The notes below the pieces were generated by a model, which worked only from the letters and a program-made list of their open reading frames with translations, did not search any database and was not told where the DNA came from. A stretch of DNA of 51,455 nucleotides, taken from assembly GCA_964520865.1 (NCBI GenBank), contig CAZFOY010000025.1, forward strand, positions 1 through 51,455, given 5' to 3'. Shown piece after piece: positions 1 through 6,731 of the stretch. The DNA is from CAVQCT01 sp964520865. Its GTDB lineage: Bacteria > Zixibacteria > MSB-5A5 > GN15 > FEB-12. Made by a program: the position numbers and the translations under genes. Positions within the stretch are counted from its first letter, which is position 1. Each line of letters opens with the position of its first letter.

Positions 1-62
1 ACTCGTTTTCGCGTTACTCTATATATAGCAACCGAATAGGCTTAAGTCAAGGGTTGCACTTA

Positions 63-124
63 GGTTAAGTAACGTGGAGTTAGGTGAAGTAACGTGAAGT
101 TCCGTGCAGTTACGTGAAGTTCGC
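63..124. repeat. Degenerate ~10-bp tandem repeat
   Basis: About six imperfect head-to-tail copies of a roughly 10-bp unit close to gtgaagttac fill this stretch (gtggagttagg, tgaagtaac, gtgaagttcc, gtgcagttac, gtgaagttcg). The period is near one helical turn. It lies at the truncated edge of an IS1182-like remnant and supplies the stop codon of that broken reading frame. No gene is seen on the left side, so its role is unknown. Confidence 0.6.
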
Positions 125-283
125 TGTTAGAAAATCGTTAGAAAAAATAAGCCTCTGGACGGCTTCGCAAGTCTGTTGGAGTGGGTAAATCTGTCGGTTG
201 CGTAGGTGTTCCTCGGGAATGAACGACTCCAGCGGCGGGAGGAGCATCAGCTCTTGTTGACTTCGCTCTCGTTTGTTCTGCAT
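110..283 (-). pseudogene. IS1182-family transposase, N-terminal fragment
   Basis: The frame starts at ATG 283 and encodes 57 residues. The first part (ending ...LMLLPPLESFIPEEH) matches what I know of the IS1182 transposase N-terminus, where a 'LLPPSLEELIPEDH'-like motif opens the protein. After about residue 26 the similarity stops, and the frame runs on through unrelated sequence into the 10-bp repeats before ending at TAA. A full protein would be over 400 residues, so this is a remnant. No convincing ribosome site is seen. The recognition rests on a short motif, so family assignment is probable rather than certain. Confidence 0.5.
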
Positions 284-338
284 GATGAAATACTAAAATG
301 TCAAAACCCCTTCACCAAGACCTTTTTCAACAGGCCCC
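110..338 (-). mobile_element. Truncated left end of an IS1182-like element
   Basis: On the minus strand the segment begins with ggggcctgttgaaaaagg (338 down to 321). This resembles the terminal inverted repeats that begin many IS1182-type elements. A transposase start codon lies about 55 bp inside. The element is lost after about 25 codons of recognisable transposase. It sits inside the first codons of orfB of the neighbouring IS3 element, so it inserted later. The right end is absent, and the exact left limit of IS sequence (somewhere in about 110-205) cannot be fixed by eye. Confidence 0.55.
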
Positions 339-714
339 AGAGCTGTGGGGCACCCGGCCCTCGCAGCGGGCCTTACCAGTTTATTGAGAGCACGTCCTTC
401 AAGGCCGCGTTGTCCAGACTCAGATCCGCCACCAGACGCTTCAAACGGCGGTTCTCTTCCTCCAACGACTTAAGCTTCTTGGCGTCACTGACCGACATCC
501 CCTGATACTTCTTTCGCCAGGTGTATAACGTCCACTGGCTCATGCCGTATTTACGACACGCATCAGCTACCTTCATACCGGCTTCAACCTCTTTGAGAAT
601 GCCGATAATCTGTTCTTCGGTGTAGCGGTTTCGCTTCATGTCCAGTCCTCCTACAGGTAATATACTACCTTCAATTCGAGGTCTCAACTGGACCAGTTTA
701 TGGGGAGAAGGTCA
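339..714 (-). mobile_element. Left end of an IS3-family element (IS407-like), truncated
   Basis: The minus strand starts at 714 with TGACCTTCTCCCCA, which resembles the TGACCT... ends of the IS407 branch of the IS3 family. It continues through a leader with a strong AGGAGG site into orfA. Immediately after orfA the other frame reads RPAARAGCPTAL, which fits the start of the IS3 orfB (normally made by -1 frameshifting). It then breaks at about 339, where the IS1182-like terminus begins. The transposase catalytic (DDE) part and the right end are missing, so the element cannot move by itself. Confidence 0.65.
373..639 (-). CDS. IS3-family transposase OrfA
   Basis: An 88-residue DNA-binding subunit of an IS3-type transposase. 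Residues about 5-45 form the helix-turn-helix of the transposase_8 family (RYTEEQIIGILKEVEAG, then ACRKYGMSQWTLYTWRKKY). Residues about 55-82 form the leucine-zipper-like coiled coil that dimerises OrfA and OrfAB. I chose ATG 639 because GTAGGAGG lies just upstream; an in-frame start at 687 lies too near the element end. The C-terminus reads KDVLSINW where relatives usually have KDVLSKKW, so the A-rich slippery site used for frameshifting appears mutated. With orfB gone, the protein could at most bind DNA. Confidence 0.85.
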   Translation of the reverse strand: MKRNRYTEEQIIGILKEVEAGMKVADACRKYGMSQWTLYTWRKKYQGMSVSDAKKLKSLEEENRRLKRLVADLSLDNAALKDVLSINW

Positions 715-853
715 ACAAAGCTCATGTTCTCCATGTTTTCCCCTTCAACGAACCCGCCTAATGACACGGCAATCCCTCTATGATCCAAACGCCAGCAGAC
801 ATCTGCACCAGAGCCTTATCAAAACACAGAGACCCATCCGCTTATTCGCCTCG

Positions 854-1480
854 TCAGAAAGCGTAATCGGCTGTATCTGCTTGGAGTCCAGTCAACATTA
901 TAGTTCCCAGATCCAAGGCTTGTCGATTGAGACTTAGTACGCCGACCATATGGATTGTGATAGGAGTTGATTTGAGCAGTGCCAAGTCAAGATTGGTTAA
1001 GTCAAAACACAACGCTCCCTCGGCTTGTGGATATGACTTGCCCCAAAATGCTGTCCAACTTCCATCAACAGGATAGAAGGATTCTGAAGTACCTTCCACC
1101 GTAAAATATGCATGCTCGGTAGATATCCTCACGTCATCTGCGGAAGATCCTGCCATAGCATAGATGCTGACCTTCAATTGGCAATGCGGAGAATCGCGCG
1201 AGGAATCAGATCTGCTTAAGGCGATAGTAGCTTGGACAGGTGGATCACCTATCCGCACTGTTTGGTAAACACTATCACGCGCTGGGGTGCGCAACGTTAA
1301 AACCTCTGCCGCACTCAGCCAGTATATGGCCAGTTCACGGTCAAACTGATCGGATCGGGGAGAACAACTCAAGAGAGTGAGAGAAAAACCGATCAGAATG
1401 CAGGCACTCGCGGTACAAAACCACCCCTGAGGGCGCTGTAAGGATAGCCGTAAGATCGACTGTAAGTGTACTCGTACCAT
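854..1480 (-). CDS. Putative lipoprotein, unknown function
   Basis: A 208-residue protein with a long N-terminus: a basic stretch, a hydrophobic segment at about 20-38, then a lipobox ending LLSC at Cys39. This suggests export and lipid attachment. The mature part has no family I recognise; it is polar and looks beta-rich. The start overlaps the end of the upstream HExxH gene by 88 bp in another frame, so the two are probably co-transcribed and translationally coupled; a later non-ATG start is possible. It lies between IS remnants and a tRNA gene, so it may be accessory DNA. No homologue is assigned. Confidence 0.6.
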   Translation of the reverse strand: MVRVHLQSILRLSLQRPQGWFCTASACILIGFSLTLLSCSPRSDQFDRELAIYWLSAAEVLTLRTPARDSVYQTVRIGDPPVQATIALSRSDSSRDSPHCQLKVSIYAMAGSSADDVRISTEHAYFTVEGTSESFYPVDGSWTAFWGKSYPQAEGALCFDLTNLDLALLKSTPITIHMVGVLSLNRQALDLGTIMLTGLQADTADYAF

Positions 1481-1806
1481 ACTGCTTGATACTCCAATGA
1501 TCCAGGCCGGTGATATATGCTAACACCAGTCTGTTTTTGTTTGTTTAAGTCATTGCTATATCTGCGATTTGCCTCAGCGTCACCGAGGGTAATGTGCTGC
1601 CACATATGTACCGTCTCGTGAAGCCACACTCCGCTTGTACTTCCATCGAGAATGTATATCTGTCCAAACCTCGGTTCAAAGAAACCAATTTTGGCGTCGT
1701 GATAGTAGAGATTCTTCAACAACCCGCCTGATCGATAGACGGGCCGGGGGACAGGTGGCCCATCCGCTTGCGGTGGGTCTCTTCTTCCCTGCTTCACATT
1801 TGACAT
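1393..1806 (-). CDS. Small HExxHxxQ-motif protein, possible metalloprotease-like
   Basis: A 137-residue protein with the motif HETVHMWQH at residues 63-71. This fits the HExxHxxQ zinc site of DUF4157-like and related minimal gluzincins often attached to toxins or polymorphic proteins. His63, Glu64 and His67 are present. No signal peptide is seen, and the N-terminus is proline and arginine rich. A downstream third zinc ligand is not obvious (Glu104 in SLEYQAVW is a candidate). The last 29 codons overlap the next lipoprotein gene. ATG 1806 is the only good start. Function is inferred from the motif only; it may be an inactive structural relative. Confidence 0.55.
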   Translation of the reverse strand: MSNVKQGRRDPPQADGPPVPRPVYRSGGLLKNLYYHDAKIGFFEPRFGQIYILDGSTSGVWLHETVHMWQHITLGDAEANRRYSNDLNKQKQTGVSIYHRPGSLEYQAVWYEYTYSRSYGYPYSALRGGFVPRVPAF

Positions 1807-1815
1807 CTCATAACC

Positions 1816-1843
1816 GGCAGGCTCGAAGACGAGGCTGCCCTAC
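1816..1843. repeat. Solo copy of a GC-rich hairpin repeat
   Basis: The sequence ggcaggctcgaagacgaggctgccctac folds as ggcag/ctgcc over ctcg/cgag with an aaga loop. The same hairpin, with compensating changes in the outer stem (ggcac/gtgcc), occurs at 2499-2526 and 2730-2757 inside the 231-bp tandem unit, always followed by cctac. This shows the hairpin also exists outside the tandem array. Confidence 0.7.
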
Positions 1844-1895
1844 GCTCGATATATATCTGACTGATTGAATTCTCGCCGGCCCTTCCTCCCAAAAA

Positions 1896-1984
1896 TGGCG
1901 GAGAGGCAGGGATTCGAACCCTGGATAGGGGTTGCCTATACACACTTTCCAGGCGTGCGCCTTCAGCCGCTCGGCCACCTCTCC
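1896..1984 (-). tRNA. tRNA-Ser (GGA)
   Basis: Minus-strand cloverleaf: acceptor stem GGAGAGG (1984-1978) pairs with CCTCTCC (1906-1900), discriminator G, and an encoded CCA at 1898-1896. The anticodon loop CTGGAAA gives anticodon GGA. A long variable arm (about 1925-1945) is as expected for class II serine tRNAs, and the T-loop TTCGAAT is intact. The 3' end faces the IS- and lipoprotein-bearing region at 1-1895, the usual orientation for a tRNA used as an integration site. Confidence 0.96.
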
Positions 1985-2316
1985 GTGATATGTCGCAGAT
2001 GCCCCGGGGATGACCCGGAGACAGCCCGTAATGTAACCAATCAGGCCGAAAATACAAGCTGAATGTAGAAGTTTTTGCCCGTCAGCGCCTTCATAAGTCT
2101 TTCCCGCATATGCGGGTGAAGCAGAGAGAAGATGGTTCGCCGGTGTTTGTCCGAATTGCCCACGTGGCGGTCGTTCGGGCTCCCGCCCTCCTCACTGACG
2201 TGGGCTGCGGAGCCAAGTGCGATTCGAGCAAAGATGAAGCCCGGATTGCGACGTCGCTATTTCTTCGCTGCCGCTCGGCTGCATGCTTCTCGCAATGACT
2301 TGGGTGAGGCATTTCC
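1985..2316. other. Gene-free stretch with inverted repeats
   Basis: No convincing gene is found in 332 bases. It contains a perfect 14-bp palindrome cccgcatatgcggg at 2103-2116 and the first copy of a 53-nt dispersed repeat at 2159-2211. Short open frames here lack ribosome sites and protein-like composition. The segment links tRNA-Ser to the 231-bp tandem array. Confidence 0.7.
2159..2211. repeat. 53-nt dispersed hairpin repeat, copy 1
   Basis: It begins cccacgtggcgg and ends gacgtgggctgcgga. The outer arms cccacgt and acgtggg pair, enclosing a G/C-rich inner hairpin (gggc/gccc). A second copy lies at 24786-24838 with 50 of 53 positions identical by my alignment. Both copies are intergenic. 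Confidence 0.8.
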
Positions 2317-2815
2317 ATCACACCCGGCCATAAGAATGGTCGGGCCTACAAGAGACTGCCTCGGTGCCCCACCCTATGGGTGGGAATTCGGTGTGGTACA
2401 GACCGGTCACATGGGTAACAGATTGATCCGGGAACATGGGTGACATTGAATGTTGATATTGATCATAGGTCAGGAGCCCTGCGCTCCTGACGTCGAACGG
2501 CACGCTCGAAGACGAGGGTGCCCTACAAAAGATCCAAAGGCTTACCTATCACACCCGGCCATAAGAATGGTCGGGCCTACAAGAGACTGCCTCGGTCCCC
2601 CACCCTATGGGTGGGAATTCGGTGTGGTACAGACCGGTCACATGGGTAACAGATTGATCCGGGAACATGGGTGACATTGAATGTTGATATTGATCATAGG
2701 TCAGGAGCCCTGCGCTCCTGACGTCGAACGGCACGCTCGAAGACGAGGGTGCCCTACAAAAGATCCAAAGGCTTACCTATCACACCCGGCCATAAGAATG
2801 GTCGGGCCTACAAGA
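2317..2815. repeat. 231-bp tandem repeat, about 2.2 copies
   Basis: Units start at 2317, 2548 and 2779 with an exact 231-bp period. The third copy stops after about 37 bp. Copies 1 and 2 differ at one visible position (ctcggtgcccc versus ctcggtccccc). Each unit carries four hairpins. In copy 1 these are cccggccat/atggtcggg (2323-2344), cccaccc/gggtggg (2368-2384), tcaggag/ctcctga (2470-2490) and ggcac-ctcg/cgag-gtgcc (2499-2522). Identical 61-codon minus-strand frames in each unit (2318-2503, 2549-2734) look incidental. Confidence 0.93.
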
Positions 2816-2842
2816 ATATGCAAGACGACATGGGATGCGGAA

Positions 2843-3604
2843 TCACACCCCGTGGCGGAGTTGGTGGTAGCGGGTGAAGAATTTGCGGACAGTCAGTTGC
2901 ACGGTGACGATTGATGTGATCGTGACAGCCATCAGCAACATATAAGCGACAATGATCTGGAGAAAGACGGCGTGAAGCGGGTCGGCGCCGGCCAGGATCA
3001 TTCCGGTCATCGCTCCCGGCAACGCCACGATCCCGACTGTCTTCATGAAATTCAGCACCGAGATCATGCCGGTCGTGTTGGCCGCCCGAAGATATTTGGA
3101 GGTCGCCAGCCGCCACCCCTTACCGAGCGAAAGTGCCGACTCGATCGCCAGTCGGTTACCGCGAATATCGGCGGTGAGCCGATCGATCGTCAGCGCCGAT
3201 GCGTTCATCGAGTTGCCGATGATCATCCCGCCCAGCGGAATAATATACCGCGCTTCGAACGATATCACCCGAAAGACAAGCATCAGTCCGATCGTGATCA
3301 GCGATCCGGCCAGCATCGCAATCAAAGAAACGGCAAACGAACCTTTGAGATTCTTCGTCCGGCTCGATGCTGCCTGGGCGCCGACCGTTATCATGATCAG
3401 AATCGCCATGATGATCAGCCAGGCCGAATCCAACCGGAATATAAACTGAAGCGCATAGCCGACCGCGATCAGTTGGACGAACGCCCGCACCGACCCGATA
3501 CTGATATCTTTGATGACCGGGATATTCCAGTACCGGTTAACCGCGATCGAAAGCAACACCAGTAGGGCCGAGAGACCGACCTGTAACAAACCGGGTGTTG
3601 TCAC
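2843..3604 (-). CDS. fetB: FetB/UPF0014-family ABC transporter permease
   Basis: A 253-residue membrane protein of the UPF0014/FetB family (YbbM in E. coli), the permease of an exporter implicated in iron homeostasis and peroxide resistance. Several hydrophobic helices are visible (about 5-20, 38-58, 60-78, 90-112, 118-135, 195-235). Family-typical stretches include IIPLGGMIIGNSMNA and MTGMILAGADP. The GTG start overlaps the stop of the ATPase gene (GTGA), so the two are coupled and presumably form one transporter. The substrate is inferred from the family; metal export is likely but not shown here. It is the last gene of the yhaM-fetA-fetB unit. Confidence 0.88.
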   Translation of the reverse strand: MTTPGLLQVGLSALLVLLSIAVNRYWNIPVIKDISIGSVRAFVQLIAVGYALQFIFRLDSAWLIIMAILIMITVGAQAASSRTKNLKGSFAVSLIAMLAGSLITIGLMLVFRVISFEARYIIPLGGMIIGNSMNASALTIDRLTADIRGNRLAIESALSLGKGWRLATSKYLRAANTTGMISVLNFMKTVGIVALPGAMTGMILAGADPLHAVFLQIIVAYMLLMAVTITSIVTVQLTVRKFFTRYHQLRHGV

Positions 3605-4326
3605 TGCAATTTCCTCGTTTTGTAATTGATTCCGGCTTCGGACTGCGGATTGTTAATCACCTGCTCGACCGGACCCGACTCAATCAACTTTCCATCGAAC
3701 AAGAGCAGCGCCTCCTGTCCGATTCGGAGCGCTTGATCCGGATTGTGCGTCACGACTATCGCTGTAAGATTTTCCTTCGGGACAACTTCTTTTATCAGCT
3801 CTTCGATTGCCGATGTATATCCCGGATCGAGCGCCGAAGTCGGTTCATCGAGCAGGATCACTTTCGGTCTGGTTGCCAGCAACCGCGCGATCGCTACCCG
3901 TTGTTTCTCCCCTACCGACAGATTTTCGGTCGAGCGATCGAGCTGTTTCGGTTTGATGTGAGCCTCGCGGACGAGGGTGTCGATCTCATCGTTCGTAAGA
4001 TCCGCGTTGGCGTAAAGCAGATTGTCCCGCACGGTGCCGTCGAACAAGTACGGCGTCTGAAACAGATAGCCGACTTCTTTGCGAAGTTCGCAGGGGGTGT
4101 AGTCGCAATGGTTCTTCCCGTTGAAGAGAATTTCACCGGAGTCCGGTTCATCGAGGCGGTTCAGCAATCGGAGAAACGATGACTTCCCGGCCCCCGACGG
4201 ACCTATGATCGTGTAGATCTGCTTCCTGCAGAATGAAAAACTGATATTGTCGATGATAGTTTTGGGCTGATCTTCCTGAGCAACGGTGCGGCGGAGGCTC
4301 TTCACCTCGAGGATGGGGGTTGCCAT
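3601..4326 (-). CDS. fetA: ABC transporter ATP-binding protein, FetA-like
   Basis: A 241-residue ABC ATPase. Walker A GPSGAGKSS lies at 42-50, the Q-loop near Gln90, signature LSVGE at 136-140, Walker B VILLDE at 156-161 and the H-loop His194. It pairs with the overlapping UPF0014 permease downstream, matching the E. coli fetA-fetB (ybbL-ybbM) arrangement, so it should power that exporter from the cytoplasmic side. It starts at ATG 4326, four bases after the yhaM-like stop, so the three genes form one operon. All catalytic motifs are intact. Confidence 0.88.
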   Translation of the reverse strand: MATPILEVKSLRRTVAQEDQPKTIIDNISFSFCRKQIYTIIGPSGAGKSSFLRLLNRLDEPDSGEILFNGKNHCDYTPCELRKEVGYLFQTPYLFDGTVRDNLLYANADLTNDEIDTLVREAHIKPKQLDRSTENLSVGEKQRVAIARLLATRPKVILLDEPTSALDPGYTSAIEELIKEVVPKENLTAIVVTHNPDQALRIGQEALLLFDGKLIESGPVEQVINNPQSEAGINYKTRKLQ

Positions 4327-4330
4327 ACGG

Positions 4331-5284
4331 CTACTGATCCTTGTCCCCTTCGCCGAAATACAGATACCGGCTAATCAGGCTGACATAGTCCGACCACCCT
4401 TTGCTGTCGTGGCGCTCGCGAATCCGGTCGATCGCTCCCATTTTGCTGTCGATCTCATCGCAGTAGTACACCACGAACGCCTCCGGCATCTGCGGGACGA
4501 CCGGGGTGGCGTACTCAAGTTCTCCCTGGTGGGAGAGAATGATATGGCGAAGTTTCATCAGTAGTTTTTCGGGGAAATGCTCGATCGCGGCCGCTCGGCG
4601 GCAGATCCAGTCATCGACCAGGCAGATATGTCCGATCAGCCGGCCTTCGTCGGTGTAATCGATCACCGTGTTCGTGCTATAGGTCGCGATCTTACCGGCA
4701 TCATGGAACAGCCCGCCGAAAATGAGATAGTCTTTGTCAAGGAAATCGTAACCCGCCGCGACCCTGACGGCAAGTTCTCCGACATTGGCCGAGTGCTCGG
4801 AAAGTCCCCCGATATACGAGTGGTGCCAGAGTTTTCCGGCCGGAGCTTTGAGATAATCGGCGAGGAACTGATCATCGTTCCAAAACGACTCGACCAGAGC
4901 TTTGATGTAGCTGTTCTCGATTTTCGAGGTCAGCGCAAGGATTCTCGCTTTCCGTTCTTCGTTCGACTGTTTCGAGAACGGCATGATATCCTCGATCGAA
5001 TACTCATCGTCGGTCGCGAGCCTGATACGATTGATCACGAGTTGCGGCTTGTTGTTGTACTCCCCTACCACGCCCTTGACCTTGATCACCATTCCCTCGG
5101 CCAGCTCGACCAGGGTAAACTGATCCGGTTCCCAGACAACCGCGTTGACCCGCCCGCTCGAGTCGCCGAGTTCCAGCGAAACGAACTGCCCCTTGGTGTA
5201 CTCGCGGACTGTCTTCCTTCGAACGGAAAAGAACGAGGTGATGATATCTTCGGGAGCGAAGTCGATTATCTTCTTCTCGGCCAT
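4331..5284 (-). CDS. yhaM: YhaM-like 3'-5' exoribonuclease (OB fold plus HD domain)
   Basis: A 317-residue protein with the YhaM layout. An OB-fold nucleic-acid-binding domain at about 15-95 is followed by an HD phosphohydrolase domain at about 150-285. Metal-site residues are visible: HH at 154-155, His164, the HD pair 194-195 with Lys198, and His219. YhaM enzymes are cytoplasmic, metal-dependent 3'-5' exonucleases known best from Firmicutes. It is the first gene of an operon with a putative metal exporter. A divergent 114-bp gap separates it from lptF. The family call is firm; the exact substrate is not shown. Confidence 0.85.
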   Translation of the reverse strand: MAEKKIIDFAPEDIITSFFSVRRKTVREYTKGQFVSLELGDSSGRVNAVVWEPDQFTLVELAEGMVIKVKGVVGEYNNKPQLVINRIRLATDDEYSIEDIMPFSKQSNEERKARILALTSKIENSYIKALVESFWNDDQFLADYLKAPAGKLWHHSYIGGLSEHSANVGELAVRVAAGYDFLDKDYLIFGGLFHDAGKIATYSTNTVIDYTDEGRLIGHICLVDDWICRRAAAIEHFPEKLLMKLRHIILSHQGELEYATPVVPQMPEAFVVYYCDEIDSKMGAIDRIRERHDSKGWSDYVSLISRYLYFGEGDKDQ

Positions 5285-5358
5285 GGTGATCTATTATAAC
5301 GCCGGCCCCGGAGGCAGGCAAGCAAGATGTGGATGAGCGAGCCCGCCCGGAATTGAAC

Positions 5359-5387
5359 TTGGCGCCCGGGTGTATAACTCATATATT
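5359..5387 (+). promoter_or_regulatory. Possible sigma-70-type promoter for lptF
   Basis: TTGGCG (5359-5364), a 17-bp spacer, then TATATT (5382-5387). The predicted transcript would start within about 10 bases of the lptF ATG at 5399, giving a very short leader, so the call is tentative. Confidence 0.35.
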
Positions 5388-5398
5388 GCCGGTGATTT

Positions 5399-6724
5399 AT
5401 GAAGATACTCAGCAGGTACATACTTAAAGAGCATATCGCCCCCTTTTTCTTTGCATTCTTTACCATTACGTTTCTGCTGGTTATCGATTTCGTCCCGAAA
5501 ATCACCGATCATGTTATAGACAAGGACTTGTCGGTCTGGGTTGCCCTTGAGCTTCTGGGCCTGAACCTGGCCTGGATGCTCGCGCTGTCGGTCCCAATGG
5601 CCGTTCTCGTGGCCTGCCTCATGGCCTTCGGTCGGCTCACGGCTGATTTCGAGATCACCGCCCTCAAAGCATCGGGTGTGAACATGCTCAGAGTCATCTT
5701 CCCGCTGCTCGTGGCCGGGGCGGTGCTGACTTTCGGCATGATAGAGTTCAACGACAAAGTCCTTCCCGACCTTAACAAACGGGAACGCGAACTCTGGGGG
5801 GATATCTCTGCGATGCGGCCGACTCTCGTTTTCAGATCGGGCGTCTTTATTTCCGATATCCCCGGCTATCTGGTCCTGATCGACCATATCGACCATCAGA
5901 CCTCCCGCGTCGAAGGGGTCCGGATTACCGACACCCGGGACAACAACAGACCGCGCATTATCGTTGCCAAGTACGGTTATCTCAAAATGACCGACCATAA
6001 CAAGAACATGCAGTTCACGTTGTACGACGGGGAGATCCATTCGCTCGATGTGAACGACGCGACCAATTACCGAAGAGTCGACTTCGACAAACAGATAATT
6101 AATGTCTCCGAAGCAGGGACCGAATTGCAGCGGACCGATTCCGACTATCGCGGCGACCGGGAAATGAACATCAAAGACATGAAACTGCGGGTGGTCAACG
6201 CTTCCAAACAGATAGATCCGTTCCGTACCCGGATGTACGATTCATACATCCAGCGAGTGGATTATCTCTTTACCGACAGTGCGTTGCAAGTTACCAGCAG
6301 CTCTACGTCCGATTCCGCGGCTTACAGCAGGGTGAAAGCAAACGCGGCTACTTTCTCGCGACAGGTCGGGCGCAACCGACAGCAAATCGAGTCGCAGCAG
6401 CGGATCATGGACAAGTACCAGCTGGAGATCTACAAGAAATACTCGATTCCGGGAGCCATCATCGCTTTCATCCTGATAGGCGCACCGCTGGGCGTGATGT
6501 CAAAACGAAAAGGAATGGGGATGGCGATTGCCATTTCCATTATCATGTTCATAGTCTACTGGGCATTTCTTATCGGCGGCGAGGATCTCGCCGATCGGGG
6601 GCTGGTCCCTCCGTTCTGGTGCATGTGGTCGGCCAACTTCCTGATCGGGGGAGTCGGACTCTATCTGCTGTACATCGTCGTAACCGAGAAACCGCTATTC
6701 AGCTATTTCAGGCAGATAAAGTAA
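5399..6724 (+). CDS. lptF: LPS export permease LptF (YjgP/YjgQ family)
   Basis: A 441-residue inner-membrane protein. A hydrophobic N-terminal half has helices at about 15-35, 45-75 and 95-118. A periplasmic beta-jellyroll domain follows (about 130-330), then three C-terminal helices (about 350-435). LptF and LptG with LptB form the ABC transporter that extracts LPS from the inner membrane. The gene lies eight bases before lptG, and lptE sits 21 kb away, so LPS export parts are spread. It is somewhat longer than E. coli LptF (about 366), mainly because of extra polar sequence at about 265-345. No LptB is in the window. Confidence 0.9.
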   Translation: MKILSRYILKEHIAPFFFAFFTITFLLVIDFVPKITDHVIDKDLSVWVALELLGLNLAWMLALSVPMAVLVACLMAFGRLTADFEITALKASGVNMLRVIFPLLVAGAVLTFGMIEFNDKVLPDLNKRERELWGDISAMRPTLVFRSGVFISDIPGYLVLIDHIDHQTSRVEGVRITDTRDNNRPRIIVAKYGYLKMTDHNKNMQFTLYDGEIHSLDVNDATNYRRVDFDKQIINVSEAGTELQRTDSDYRGDREMNIKDMKLRVVNASKQIDPFRTRMYDSYIQRVDYLFTDSALQVTSSSTSDSAAYSRVKANAATFSRQVGRNRQQIESQQRIMDKYQLEIYKKYSIPGAIIAFILIGAPLGVMSKRKGMGMAIAISIIMFIVYWAFLIGGEDLADRGLVPPFWCMWSANFLIGGVGLYLLYIVVTEKPLFSYFRQIK

Positions 6725-6731
6725 AGATTAT

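Noticed and set aside
340..385. Hairpin-like cccggccctcgcagcgggcc near the IS3 orfA end, first taken as another copy of the dispersed hairpin repeat
   Set aside because: Read on the minus strand it is the start of orfB (RPAARAGCPTAL), so it is IS sequence, not the repeat family.
2318..2734. Two identical 61-codon minus-strand frames in the tandem repeat
   Set aside because: They are explained by duplication of hairpin sequence; no ribosome site or protein character.
5294..6040. A 248-codon open frame on the minus strand
   Set aside because: It lies opposite lptF, whose protein is clearly recognised; the antisense translation has no domain and is rich in His, Glu and Asp from reversed codons.
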